The position numbers and the translations under genes are program-made. Positions 20,199 through 30,411 of a DNA stretch of 51,991 nucleotides are shown here, piece after piece; position 1 is the first letter of the stretch, and each line of letters starts with the position of its first letter. The stretch covers positions 1 to 51,991 of the forward strand of contig JAITFQ010000020.1 in assembly GCA_031281225.1 (NCBI GenBank), written 5' to 3'. The notes under the pieces were generated by a model. It was not told where the DNA came from. It did not search any database and saw nothing but the letters and a program-made list of their open reading frames with translations. The stretch is from Chitinispirillales bacterium (GTDB lineage Bacteria; Fibrobacterota; Chitinivibrionia; Chitinivibrionales; Chitinispirillaceae).

Positions 20199-21071
20199 TT
20201 ATTGCGTTGATGAAAATGCCAGACTGCGGTATCTCATGTCAACGCGTACAGGTTTTACGGGCCCCTCCAAAAGTCTCTCTCTGAGTTCTTTTATGTGAGG
20301 CAGCCTGTTCTCAATATCTTCATAACCGACTACATACTCCGCTTCCCCCGACTTGAAGAGCAGGTTAACCGCCGAATTGTCGCTGACATCGATTTGGGAA
20401 ATTTGCTGAAAAAAACTATTACCCAAAGTTCGTGACGTTTTTCTAATTGTATTAAAAATCTTCATGTCAACCGTATCTTGCAACGTCCGGTCGTCGATAA
20501 CCAAAAGCGGCAAGTCATAAAACTGTCCCGGCCTGACCGCGAAACGTATCCCTTTTTTGTCAACAAGAAAAATATTTCCGCAGTGAACAAGCGCCACCGG
20601 TTCCCGTTCGGTAATTTTAATTCGGGTTATTTTTTCCCGGCTTGCCCAGCACCTTGCCCTTTTAATGCCGATTTTCTCGATCTCCGGAATCGTCGCGGCC
20701 GCTCTTAAAATTTCGGCGCGGTCAAACGAAAGCGTATCGTACCGCAAGAGCGAATCGAGGGCGTTTTCAAGCAGCTTTTGAGTTTGCTTGCCACACTTTA
20801 CGATTCTGACGTTTGCGGAAAGTTTTTTGGTTGTTTTGGCTGTTTCAGCGGCTTTGGCCCAAACCGCGGGGCTGTATGTAAAAACAGCGAACCCCGCCGC
20901 CGCGACAATCGTAGCGGTGGCGACGACTTTTGATATTCTTCCGGCCAAACGCGCTATCGCGCCCGGCCTTTGAGCCCGCGCTTCTTCCATCCGCTTTCTA
21001 GTGTTCGCGCCAATTCTTCCCGGCATCGGTTTTTTGGCTGCCGGCTTTTTAGACATCGGTTTTTTAGACAT
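20199..21071 (-). CDS. ftsQ: cell division protein FtsQ/DivIB
   Basis: Short basic cytoplasmic tail, one TM, POTRA-like region, position between murC and ftsA. Start at MSKKPM shares one base with the murC stop (TGATG). Confidence 0.8.
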   Translation of the reverse strand: MSKKPMSKKPAAKKPMPGRIGANTRKRMEEARAQRPGAIARLAGRISKVVATATIVAAAGFAVFTYSPAVWAKAAETAKTTKKLSANVRIVKCGKQTQKLLENALDSLLRYDTLSFDRAEILRAAATIPEIEKIGIKRARCWASREKITRIKITEREPVALVHCGNIFLVDKKGIRFAVRPGQFYDLPLLVIDDRTLQDTVDMKIFNTIRKTSRTLGNSFFQQISQIDVSDNSAVNLLFKSGEAEYVVGYEDIENRLPHIKELRERLLEGPVKPVRVDMRYRSLAFSSTQ

Positions 21072-22441
21072 CAGTTTTTTACCCCTTTTGCAAAATCTCC
21101 GGCGCTTTCCCAAATATCGCCGGCGCCCATGAATATTACCAAATCTCCAACGCTTACCATGCCGCGCAACTTCTCGGCGACGTCATTTCTATCGCGTACA
21201 TAAAACGCTTCCGCTTTACCGATCGCGTTTACACGCTCAACAATTTTACCAGCGTCCACACCCGGAATCGGCTCTTCCCGCGCCTTGTAAATATCCGTCA
21301 CAACGGCGACATCGGCAGCGCTCAATGAAACGGCGAATTGTTCCATAAAATCGCGCGTGCGCGTATACAGATGCGGCTGAAATACTGCCACCACCCGCTT
21401 ACACCCGCTGCCGCGGGCAGCTTCAAGCGCCGCGCTGATTTCACCGGGATGGTGCGCGTAATCATCCACAACCGTTACCCCGTCTACCGTACCGACGATT
21501 TCAAACCGCCTTTTTACACCCTGAAAATTCGCGAGGCTCAAAGCGATTTTTTCAAATTCCACGCCAGCTTCACACGCAACCGCAATCACCGCAAGCGTAT
21601 TTCTGACATTATGCAGCCCGGGAATCCCTATCGACACGCTTCCCAGCGTTTTTCCCTTTTGTAAAGCGTCAAATATCGTTCTGCCGGCCTCAAATTTTAT
21701 ATTGACCGCTCTGTAATCCGCCTTACCGTCTACCCCGTAAGTCACCACGCTTCTGCGTATTCTCGGCAAAACATCCAAAACACCCACGTCGTCAATACAC
21801 GCTACGACGGCTCCGTCAAAAGGCACCCTTTCCACAAACTCTATAAACGTATCCTTTATGTCGTCGATATCCCTGTAACAGTCGAGGTGATCCGCCTCAA
21901 TATTGGTTATCACCGCCATAGACGGATACATCGCCAAAAACGATCTGTCATACTCATCGGCTTCCGCGACAAGCATGTTGCCGCTCCCCACTATCGCGTG
22001 CGAACCGGCGCTTTTTATCATTCCGCCGACGAGAACGGTAGGCGAAAGATCCGCGTCTGTCAAGACAGCGCCGACAAGCGAAGTCGTGGTCGTTTTTCCA
22101 TGAGTCCCCGATATGCAGATTGTAAAATTTGAGCGCATAACATCGCCCAAAACCTCCGCCCGCCTCATCGCCGGGATACCGTTTTCGGCGGCATATTTCC
22201 GCTCGGGATTATTATCCGCTACCGCGCTTGAATAGACGAGCAAATCCGCCCCGGTTACCAAAGACGGTTCATGATTATACTGAATTTTTACGCCGATCGA
22301 TTCGAGCCGGCGCGTTGAGTCTGAAACAGTACGGTCGCTCCCCGTCACGCGGTGGCCGCGCGACAGGAGGACTTCGGCGAGAGGGCTCATCCCCGCTCCG
22401 CCAATGCCGACCATGTGGATATTTTTTGTAAACTGTTTCAT
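21071..22441 (-). CDS. murC: UDP-N-acetylmuramate--L-alanine ligase
   Basis: HMVGIGGAGMSPLAEVLLSRGHRVTGSD; SGTHGKTTTTSLVG; Mur ligase motifs. Confidence 0.98.
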   Translation of the reverse strand: MKQFTKNIHMVGIGGAGMSPLAEVLLSRGHRVTGSDRTVSDSTRRLESIGVKIQYNHEPSLVTGADLLVYSSAVADNNPERKYAAENGIPAMRRAEVLGDVMRSNFTICISGTHGKTTTTSLVGAVLTDADLSPTVLVGGMIKSAGSHAIVGSGNMLVAEADEYDRSFLAMYPSMAVITNIEADHLDCYRDIDDIKDTFIEFVERVPFDGAVVACIDDVGVLDVLPRIRRSVVTYGVDGKADYRAVNIKFEAGRTIFDALQKGKTLGSVSIGIPGLHNVRNTLAVIAVACEAGVEFEKIALSLANFQGVKRRFEIVGTVDGVTVVDDYAHHPGEISAALEAARGSGCKRVVAVFQPHLYTRTRDFMEQFAVSLSAADVAVVTDIYKAREEPIPGVDAGKIVERVNAIGKAEAFYVRDRNDVAEKLRGMVSVGDLVIFMGAGDIWESAGDFAKGVKN

Positions 22442-23646
22442 GCTCTTACTTTCCGTTTTTTTCTGTTTGCCTCCGGAATCCGCCGCGTGTTTTCCGGTTT
22501 TATCTGACTGGATATGTTCAGTAAAATTCCCATGCTCGACATTGTGAACACCAAGCTCACCCCGCCATAACTTAAAAACGGCAGCGGTATGCCGGTCGTC
22601 GGAGCAAGGTTCGTAGCCACCGCGGAGTGGATTAGCGTATAAACCGCGATTACCATCGTAAACCCAAACGCCATAACCTGCCCCGTACGGTCGGGCGCGT
22701 TGAGCGAAATTTTGAAACCTTTGTAAACGATAAAAGCAAAAATCATAAAAACAGCCATCAGCCCGACAAACCCGAACTCTTCGCCCAAAATTGATAGAAT
22801 AAAATCAGTATGCGGCTCCGGCAGATAAAAATATTTCTGCTCCCCCTTGCCAAGTCCCGTGCCGAAAAGGCCGCCGCGCCCAAGCCCGACAAGCGACTGA
22901 AAAGCCTGATACCCATGCCTCCCGCTCTGCTCGCCCACACTCAAAAAACCCGCTATACGGTTCATTCTATAAGGCGCTATCAACACCAAAATAATACCTA
23001 CGGGAATTACCGAAGCGACCGTCGCCAGTATGTGAGTCTTTTTCGCGCCGGCCATATAAAGCATCGAAAAAGCGATGGCGAGGAGTATCATGGTAGTTGA
23101 ATAATCGGGTTCTAAAAGTACAAGCCCGCAAATAATCCCTATGCGCAGATAATGCGGAATGAGGGAGCGCCAGTTGCCGAAATCCGCGCCGGGCTCGCCG
23201 CACTTTTTCGCCAGCATCAGAATAAGCGCCATACGGGCGAAATCGGAGACCTGAAACCTCACGCCAAAAAGCGTCATCCACCGCTTCGCGCCCTTTACCG
23301 CGTGATCATCCGGCAAAAAGAGAACACTAATAAGCAGCATAATGGCAGCGATGTATATTACACCGCTCCACCTGCTCCAAAAACGGTAGTCGACATTGAT
23401 AAAAACCATAAAAGCGGCGAAAGCCAAAACCGCCCTTACCGCCTGACGGGAAAGAAAATAGTCCGCGCCGCCGAAATTCCTCTGAGCCACCGCAAAGGAG
23501 GAACTGTATACAAGGATAATGCCGAAACCGAGCAGCACGAGCACTGCTATGAACAGGCCCAAATCCATTTTGCCGCGCTCCGTTTTGCCGCTTTCCATTT
23601 TAATCCCTTTTATCGTCAAATCCGTCATGGCGTTTACCGTTGACAT
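22438..23646 (-). CDS. ftsW: lipid II polymerase/flippase-family protein FtsW
   Basis: SEDS family; PEPHTDFILSILGEEFGFVG; PLPFLSYGG. Confidence 0.97.
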   Translation of the reverse strand: MSTVNAMTDLTIKGIKMESGKTERGKMDLGLFIAVLVLLGFGIILVYSSSFAVAQRNFGGADYFLSRQAVRAVLAFAAFMVFINVDYRFWSRWSGVIYIAAIMLLISVLFLPDDHAVKGAKRWMTLFGVRFQVSDFARMALILMLAKKCGEPGADFGNWRSLIPHYLRIGIICGLVLLEPDYSTTMILLAIAFSMLYMAGAKKTHILATVASVIPVGIILVLIAPYRMNRIAGFLSVGEQSGRHGYQAFQSLVGLGRGGLFGTGLGKGEQKYFYLPEPHTDFILSILGEEFGFVGLMAVFMIFAFIVYKGFKISLNAPDRTGQVMAFGFTMVIAVYTLIHSAVATNLAPTTGIPLPFLSYGGVSLVFTMSSMGILLNISSQIKPENTRRIPEANRKKRKVRA

Positions 23647-25085
23647 GCCAGCCCCCCCTCTCGCGAAGCGGCAAGCCCGGACACGGCTTCCCCAAACATA
23701 TCTCCTCTGTGCTCAAAATTGCGAAACATGTCAAAGCTCGAACAGCCGGGCGAGAAAATTATTTTTTCGCCGGCGGCGGCGTTCGCAAACGCGGTGTTGA
23801 CAGCGTCTTCAAGGGTAACGGATTTGTAAATGGGAACGATACCTTCCCATTGCCCGGCCATTCTTTCCGCCGCTTCGCCAATCAGCGTGACAGTTTTTAC
23901 TGTTTTTCGCACCGCACCGGTAATGGCGGAAAAATCACAGCCTTTATCTCTACCGCCGGCAATGAGATGTACATTGGAATCAAACGCCTGTACCGCGCAT
24001 TCTATCGATTCCGCCGTCGTCGACTTGCTGTCATTATAAAATGTTATCCCGTTAATTTCCGCGACATATTCCAGCCTGTGCCGCAATCCGGCGAACGCGC
24101 ATAACCCCTGGCCGATAAGATCGGGGCCGGCCCCGGCCGACAAGGCCACGGCGGCGGCGGCGCAGGCGTTTATATGATTATGCCTGCCGTTGATTTTCAT
24201 ACGGGTAACGTCATCAAGTATTACGCCCGACGACCCGTTAAATTGATAATGAATCGCGTTACCGTTAAGATATACGCAATCACCGCCCTCACAACGCTGT
24301 AAACCAAACATGACGACACGCGTCTTTGAAGCGAACTCTTTCGCCCACAAAAGCAGACGGGCGTCGTCGATATTCAAAACCAAAAAATCTTCCGGCGTCA
24401 GGTTTTCGGCAATGCGTTTTTTGGCGTTATAATACTCATCCTCATCAGCATAACGGTCAAGATGATTTTTCATCAGATTAATCACCGCCGCTACTTTTGG
24501 CTTGAATTGGTCAATCGTTTCAAGTTGGAAACTTGACACCTCGGCGATTACAATCGAACCGCTTGATAATGACGGGGTAACGCTTATCACCGGCGTTCCG
24601 ATATTCCCGACCAACGCGGCGTCAAAACCGGCGCTTCTCATTGCCGAGTATAGAAGGGAAACGGTAGTGCTTTTGCCAGACGATCCGGTGACGGCGACAA
24701 ACGGGGCTTTGGAGGCTCTGAATCCGAGTTCCATTTCCGACCATACGGGGATATTTTCTGCCGACGCTTTTTTCAGCACGTCGAGGTCGGAGCGCACGCC
24801 CGGCGACAGTACCACAAGATCACATTCCAAAATTTTATCGCTATGCCCGCCCGCCTCGCTTTCAACCATTTTGCCGGTCAAACCGTTTTCGCGCAGTATT
24901 TCATCCAACCGCTCGCGCGAACAGACGTCGCTAATAAAAACATCGCTCCCGCGCGAACAAAAATACGCGGCCGCGGCGGCACCGCTCTTGGCCGCGCCGA
25001 TGACGGCGACGCGGGCGGGCGCTTCGTTTGCGATATTTTTGAATTTCGTTTTCACTATATTAAAATTCCTCAAAAATTTTTTCAA
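23634..25085 (-). CDS. murD: UDP-N-acetylmuramoylalanine--D-glutamate ligase
   Basis: VTGSSGKSTTVSLLYSAM; NLMKNHLDRYADEDEYYNAK; LIAGGRDKGCDF. Confidence 0.97.
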   Translation of the reverse strand: MKKFLRNFNIVKTKFKNIANEAPARVAVIGAAKSGAAAAAYFCSRGSDVFISDVCSRERLDEILRENGLTGKMVESEAGGHSDKILECDLVVLSPGVRSDLDVLKKASAENIPVWSEMELGFRASKAPFVAVTGSSGKSTTVSLLYSAMRSAGFDAALVGNIGTPVISVTPSLSSGSIVIAEVSSFQLETIDQFKPKVAAVINLMKNHLDRYADEDEYYNAKKRIAENLTPEDFLVLNIDDARLLLWAKEFASKTRVVMFGLQRCEGGDCVYLNGNAIHYQFNGSSGVILDDVTRMKINGRHNHINACAAAAVALSAGAGPDLIGQGLCAFAGLRHRLEYVAEINGITFYNDSKSTTAESIECAVQAFDSNVHLIAGGRDKGCDFSAITGAVRKTVKTVTLIGEAAERMAGQWEGIVPIYKSVTLEDAVNTAFANAAAGEKIIFSPGCSSFDMFRNFEHRGDMFGEAVSGLAASREGGLACQR

Positions 25086-26466
25086 GGCCGACGCTGCGCG
25101 AACCTTTTAGCAGAACGGTTTCCCCTTTTTTCAACACCGAACGGCAAACCGAAAGCGCTTCTTCGGAATTTTTGGCGGAAAAAATCTTTTTCTTCGGCAG
25201 TCCAGCTTTTACCGCTCCGTCCGCAACGTAATTTGAAAACTTCCCCACGGCAATGATTTTTTGAACGTCAGCCTTAACGAGTTCGCCGCCTAATTTTTCA
25301 TGCAGCTTGCGCGTATACTGTTCGAGCTCATACATATCGCCAATGACCGCAACCCTGCTTTTTTCAGCAGGCGTCACGTCACATAGATATTTAATCGCGT
25401 TGCTCATCGACGACGGATTCGCGTTGTAGCAATCGACGATAAAGCGCACCCCTTTTTTCAACTCTAACTTCCCTCTGAGCGACACTGGCTTCAGGGACGC
25501 TATCGCGTCTCTAATCGCGACGCCTGATATCCCGCATCGTTTCGCGATATGGATGGCGGGGAGGGCGGCATAGATAAAGTGTCTGCCGGGCATTGTCAAA
25601 AAATATTCGTCGCCGTCAACCGTAAATCTGACTTCCGTTTCGGAAACACGGATATTTTGCGCTCTGACAGCGCACTTGGGCGTCGTCCCGTAAAAAATAG
25701 TTTTCAGGCCGCGCTCTTTCGCCCCCTGCACGAGCCTGCGGTCGTCGCCGTTTAATAGCATAAAGCCGTTTTTGTCGAGCCCGTCGGCTATCTCAAACTT
25801 GCCTTGCGTTGTGTTTTCAAGCGATCCAAACAACCCTACGTGCGCGTAGCCGATATTTGTTATTATGGCTATATCGGGTTTGCAAATTTTCGAGAGCGGG
25901 CCGATCTCGCCCACATGGTTGGCGCCCATCTCCAAAACTCCGGCCCATTCGTCGCCGTCAAACCTGAGTATGCTCTGCGGGACGCCGATATGGTTATTCC
26001 AGTTGGTAAAAGTTTCCCCGATTTTAACCGAACTTTTGAGAACTTCGGAGATAAAACTGCGCGTCGTAGTCTTTCCGTTTGAACCGGTGACCCCAATTAC
26101 CAATATCCCCATCTCCTTGCGGTAGCGGGCAGCGGCTTTTTGTATCGATTTCAGCGTATCGGTAACGACTATGCACTTGCGACGGTGTTTTGCGGGGACT
26201 TTTTCGATTCCCTTTTTGTCAACTATGGCCGCGACCGCGCCTTTTTCAACAGCGGTTTGCACATAGTTATGACCGTCGTCACTCTCGCTGCGCAGCGCGA
26301 CGAATACGTCGCCGGGCGTGACCTTACGCGAATCGTTCCACACGGTACTAACCTCACGCCTGCGGGTGGTTTCCGATATTTCCGACTTTCCGCCGCCCCA
26401 ATCGATAAGCGAGCCTATCGTCAGGGTGATTTTGCCGGCCTGATCTTGACACTTATTACGCGGCAT
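25060..26466 (-). CDS. murF: UDP-N-acetylmuramoyl-tripeptide--D-alanyl-D-alanine ligase
   Basis: VWNDSRKVTPGDVFVAL; VTGSNGKTTTRSFISEVL; DCYNANPSSM. Start set at MPRNKCQD (inside the 26538 ORF). Confidence 0.95.
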   Translation of the reverse strand: MPRNKCQDQAGKITLTIGSLIDWGGGKSEISETTRRREVSTVWNDSRKVTPGDVFVALRSESDDGHNYVQTAVEKGAVAAIVDKKGIEKVPAKHRRKCIVVTDTLKSIQKAAARYRKEMGILVIGVTGSNGKTTTRSFISEVLKSSVKIGETFTNWNNHIGVPQSILRFDGDEWAGVLEMGANHVGEIGPLSKICKPDIAIITNIGYAHVGLFGSLENTTQGKFEIADGLDKNGFMLLNGDDRRLVQGAKERGLKTIFYGTTPKCAVRAQNIRVSETEVRFTVDGDEYFLTMPGRHFIYAALPAIHIAKRCGISGVAIRDAIASLKPVSLRGKLELKKGVRFIVDCYNANPSSMSNAIKYLCDVTPAEKSRVAVIGDMYELEQYTRKLHEKLGGELVKADVQKIIAVGKFSNYVADGAVKAGLPKKKIFSAKNSEEALSVCRSVLKKGETVLLKGSRSVGLEKIFEEF

Positions 26467-27940
26467 CGTTTTTCTCCATATCTTTATAAAGCCGAACGGT
26501 TTCTTCCTTATCGTCAAATTGATGGCGTACCCCGCCAACTTCCTGATACGTTTCGTGCCCCTTGCCGGCGATAACTACACAGTCGCCTTCACGCGCGTCA
26601 CGAAGAGCGCACTTAATCGCCTCACGCCTATCCGCGACGACCTTGTAAGGGAAGTCAAGCGGTATGCCGTTCAGTATATCGTTAATTATCGCCTCCGGCT
26701 TTTCGGAGCGCGGGTTGTCGGACGTAATCACCGCCATGTCGCAATTCTCCGCAACCGCTTTTGCCATGAGCGGGCGCTTGCCCCTGTCGCGGTCGCCGCC
26801 GCAGCCGAATACGCAAATCAACCGCTTGCCGGTGAGCTCCCCCGACGTTTTCAAAACATTAACAAGCGCGTCGGGCGTATGCGCGTAGTCTACGATAACC
26901 GTAAACGGAGCGCCTGTTTCAACCTTATCCATCCGCCCCGGAACCGTGCGCGTATTCGCCAAAGCTTTTTTTACCGTTTCAACGTCAATACCGAGAGCAA
27001 ACGCGCCGCTTATCATTGATACCATGTTGTATACGTTAAAAAATCCAAAAAGCGCACTTGAAAAATTCAATTCGATTCCATTATGGGAAACGACGACCGA
27101 CGTCCCGTTCCAATCACATTTCCAACTCACTATCCTGACGTCCGCGCCGTCGCTTTTACCGTAAGTCAATAGCTTTTTTTCGGGCCTCAACTCACCGGCT
27201 AACCTCCTGCCGTATTCGTCGTCAACATTTATAACCGCGGTCCCGCCCGGTTTCATATAGTTTGTGAACAATAACTTTTTTGCCATATAATACTCTTCCA
27301 TCGATCCGTGAAAATCGAGATGCTCCTGCGTTAAATTCGTCCACAGCGCTACATCATATTTCATAGCGGCTACACGGTCGAGAGCGAGGGCGTGGGATGA
27401 TACCTCCATCGCCAGACCGCGGGGTTTGGCCCGCGAATCGCTTATATGCCTGAATATGTCGACCGACTCCGGCGTCGTGTGCGCCGCGTCAATATCTTTT
27501 AACCCCAAACGGTTTCCGGCTGTTCCAAACATCCACGAATATTCCTCGCCGACATGCTTGTCAAACAGCGTTTTGAAAAGGTACGACACCGTCGTTTTGC
27601 CGTTCGTCCCGGTAATCCCGACAGACGTCAAACCCGACAAATCAATACTCCAGAGCGTCCGCCCTAAAATGGCTGCCGCGGTTCTGATTTGGGATACGGC
27701 AGCCCAGGGGACGGATATTTCTTTGAGGCATTTTTCAGAAATCACCGCCGCGGCGCCATTTTTTATTGCCTGTTCGATGAACTCGCCGCCATGAACTTTC
27801 ATTCCGGGAATCGCGACATATACCGCGCCCGGCTTTACACGGCGGGAATCGTATACGATATCGCTTACGGCGGGGTCTTGCGAGCCGCCTCTATCAATGA
27901 TATTTATCCCAGACGCATTCAAAAGTTCATTGAATTTCAT
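26456..27940 (-). CDS. murE: UDP-N-acetylmuramoylalanyl-D-glutamate--2,6-diaminopimelate ligase
   Basis: VYDSRRVKPGAVYVAI; GITGTNGKTTVSYLF; TSDNPRSEKPEAII (DNPR motif, consistent with mDAP). Start MKFNELL shares one base with ftsI stop (TAATG). Confidence 0.96.
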   Translation of the reverse strand: MKFNELLNASGINIIDRGGSQDPAVSDIVYDSRRVKPGAVYVAIPGMKVHGGEFIEQAIKNGAAAVISEKCLKEISVPWAAVSQIRTAAAILGRTLWSIDLSGLTSVGITGTNGKTTVSYLFKTLFDKHVGEEYSWMFGTAGNRLGLKDIDAAHTTPESVDIFRHISDSRAKPRGLAMEVSSHALALDRVAAMKYDVALWTNLTQEHLDFHGSMEEYYMAKKLLFTNYMKPGGTAVINVDDEYGRRLAGELRPEKKLLTYGKSDGADVRIVSWKCDWNGTSVVVSHNGIELNFSSALFGFFNVYNMVSMISGAFALGIDVETVKKALANTRTVPGRMDKVETGAPFTVIVDYAHTPDALVNVLKTSGELTGKRLICVFGCGGDRDRGKRPLMAKAVAENCDMAVITSDNPRSEKPEAIINDILNGIPLDFPYKVVADRREAIKCALRDAREGDCVVIAGKGHETYQEVGGVRHQFDDKEETVRLYKDMEKNDAA

Positions 27941-29892
27941 TATCTTACCCCCCGGTATGACGCATAGAGCGTGCATACCTGCGCCGTCAATAAAATTTCT
28001 CCGGGCGCGATGCTTTGCCTCTTCACCGCCCCGCTCCCTATCGCGTATACGGGTATCCCGTTGGCGTTCAACAGATTGAACGCGTCGCGCAGATCTTTCC
28101 CCACGCTGTTCGGCACGACCCTTACCGAGTTCTCCACGTCAAACTCCTGCTCGTCCGTAAACAGAATCATCTCTCCGGCGCTACGGGCCATGACGCTTCC
28201 GGCAGCGGGCATCTGGTGGCGGATGACATCGCCGTCCCCAACGAAACGGAAAGCCACGCTTATCGAATCGAGCCCGCGAGTGACGCTGTTTCTCCTTTGA
28301 CCCGTAAAATCGGGGACTTTTATCTGCCGGTTCTGCATATCCTGAACGACCACCGGCCTCCTCAAAATTTTACTGCTGAATTCCAGCTCGGGATGAGCCA
28401 GCGCCTGCATTACTATCTTTCTGAAAGCGGGGGCCGCGACTGCGCCGCCGCCTGTCCAGCCTTGCGGCTCGTCAATCAGTATCCCGCACAAAAGGGCCGA
28501 TGACTCAACGGGCAAAAAACCTATGAATGACGACCAGTGCCTGGTTCTCGAATAACCGCCGGCTTCCGGCTTCCGGCTCGTCCCCGTTTTTCCGCCCACC
28601 GTTATACCGGGAACGGCGGCGCGCCTGCCGGTGCCGCTTTCCACGACGTTCTGCATCATCCCGCGAAGCCTGAACGCGGTCTCTTCGGACATTACCCGGC
28701 GCACCGGCCTCACCTCGGAATTTTTTATTACCGTACCGTTCTTCTGCTCCACCCTTTCAAATATAAGGGGCGACAGCAGGACGCCGCCGTTCACGACGCT
28801 GGCGTAGGCGAGCATCATCTGTAAAAACGTCGTCGACACCTCGTAGCCCATCGCCATAGTTACCCGCGTGCGGCCCGACCATTGGCGTACCGGATGTAAA
28901 ATCCCCCCCTCTTCCCCCGGAAGCGCCACGCCCGACCTTGTGCCGAAACCGAAATCTCTCGTGTAGCGGTAAAACAGGTCGTTATTAAAACGGTTGGCAA
29001 TCTGCGCGAAACCTACGTTGCTCGACACGGAAAATGCGCGGGTAAAAGTTATTTCGCCCTGCGGCGAATCGTCCCGTATCACCTGTCCGTATATCTCAAA
29101 CACACCGTTGTTGCCGTCTACCAAATCGTTCTCGCCAAGCACATTTTCCTGCAGCGCGATAGCGGCGGTCATCGCCTTAAATGTCGAACCCGGCTCGTAC
29201 ACCTGGCTTATACACCTGTTCAGCCTGTCCGCAAGCCTCACCGTCGTGGCGATGTTCGGGTTGAACGACGGCTCGTTCGCCATCGCCAAAATCTTGCCGG
29301 TATGCGGATCCATCACAATAGCCATCGCGCCCTTCGCGCCGAGCGAATCTACGGTTTGTTTGAGCACAGCCTGTACTATCTTTTGCAAATTCGCGTCTAT
29401 GGTAAGATACACGTCGCTGCCGTCCCTCGGTTCTTTTCCGGGCAGGCCTATTCTTCTGTACGTTCTCTGTTTTCCGTCTCTGTGCATCATTTCCCAGCCG
29501 TCTTCCCCGCGAAGGTATGAATCGAAAGCGAACTCAATACCGCCGAGCCCGTAACCGTCCCTGCCCACGTAGCCGATAACCGGCCCCGCCAAATCCCCCA
29601 TCGGATAGAGGCGCTGCAAAACCGTCTGCCCCTCCCCGCCCTCCACCCCAAGCATATCGAGGCTCAGCGCCATGCGCCCGGGGGCGCTTCCGGCGAGCTG
29701 CCTCCCCTTGCGGTCGTATATGTTTCCACGTTTCGCGCCTATTATTCTAGGCTTCTGAACCTGATCTATGCTTCTCTCCACATATCTCTTGTGATCTATA
29801 ATCTGTATGGTAAACAGCCTCGCCGCCAGCGCCAGCATAAAGACCGTAAGCAGTACCGAAATAATCGTCAATCTTACCCTGTACTGATTCAC
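27940..29892 (-). CDS. ftsI: FtsI/penicillin-binding protein 2 with C-terminal PASTA domains
   Basis: Transpeptidase motifs STFK, SSN, KTGTSRK; two PASTA-like repeats at C-terminus. GTG start at 29892 overlaps ftsL stop (GTGA). Confidence 0.95.
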   Translation of the reverse strand: MNQYRVRLTIISVLLTVFMLALAARLFTIQIIDHKRYVERSIDQVQKPRIIGAKRGNIYDRKGRQLAGSAPGRMALSLDMLGVEGGEGQTVLQRLYPMGDLAGPVIGYVGRDGYGLGGIEFAFDSYLRGEDGWEMMHRDGKQRTYRRIGLPGKEPRDGSDVYLTIDANLQKIVQAVLKQTVDSLGAKGAMAIVMDPHTGKILAMANEPSFNPNIATTVRLADRLNRCISQVYEPGSTFKAMTAAIALQENVLGENDLVDGNNGVFEIYGQVIRDDSPQGEITFTRAFSVSSNVGFAQIANRFNNDLFYRYTRDFGFGTRSGVALPGEEGGILHPVRQWSGRTRVTMAMGYEVSTTFLQMMLAYASVVNGGVLLSPLIFERVEQKNGTVIKNSEVRPVRRVMSEETAFRLRGMMQNVVESGTGRRAAVPGITVGGKTGTSRKPEAGGYSRTRHWSSFIGFLPVESSALLCGILIDEPQGWTGGGAVAAPAFRKIVMQALAHPELEFSSKILRRPVVVQDMQNRQIKVPDFTGQRRNSVTRGLDSISVAFRFVGDGDVIRHQMPAAGSVMARSAGEMILFTDEQEFDVENSVRVVPNSVGKDLRDAFNLLNANGIPVYAIGSGAVKRQSIAPGEILLTAQVCTLYASYRGVR

Positions 29893-30290
29893 CGTCCGCT
29901 TTTCCCCGAAAAAGTTTGCTTTACAAAAGTGAAAAACCCGCCGATCCACCTGTTTTTCTTCTGCCGCGGCATCTTGACCTCCAAAACCTCAAGCTGCCCC
30001 GACACCGGATACTCAAGACCCCGCGCACGCGCCAGACGCTCTATGCGCGCCGGCGACGAAAGACGGCCGCGTTCCAGCTCAAGCGACGTTATTTCGCGCC
30101 TCAGGGACGCGAGCGTGTCGGCCTTGTATTCAAGACGTATTGATACCTGATTTACATAAGACTGCTTCCAGACTAACACAAGAGGTAACGCGATGCTTCC
30201 GACGAGTACGCACAGCCCTATCAACATGCTGCGCAGGCGCACAACAGGCTGGCCATTTTTTTCTTCCCTGCCCAATTTTTTCTTCGTCAT
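29889..30290 (-). CDS. ftsL: cell division protein FtsL-like
   Basis: One TM followed by coiled coil, between rsmH and ftsI; start MTKKKLG preceded by GGAGG. Confidence 0.8.
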   Translation of the reverse strand: MTKKKLGREEKNGQPVVRLRSMLIGLCVLVGSIALPLVLVWKQSYVNQVSIRLEYKADTLASLRREITSLELERGRLSSPARIERLARARGLEYPVSGQLEVLEVKMPRQKKNRWIGGFFTFVKQTFSGKSGR

Positions 30291-30333
30291 TGACAAGCCT
30301 CCGCAACGTTTACCGCTTATCAGACCACAATTT

Positions 30334-30411
30334 TTATAGATAAATACCCATTTGTCCGGCAACTACCAACATCATTACCAGCGTCAAAACAATAATGGCG
30401 AAATCTCTCAT
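30334..30411 (-). CDS. 25-aa single-TM micro-protein MRDFAIIVLTLVMMLVVAGQMGIYL (unannotated)
   Basis: ATG overlaps the rsmH stop (ATGA); AAAGGAGG 7 nt upstream; almost wholly hydrophobic; TAA stop. Below the ORF-track cutoff. Confidence 0.6.
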   Translation of the reverse strand: MRDFAIIVLTLVMMLVVAGQMGIYL

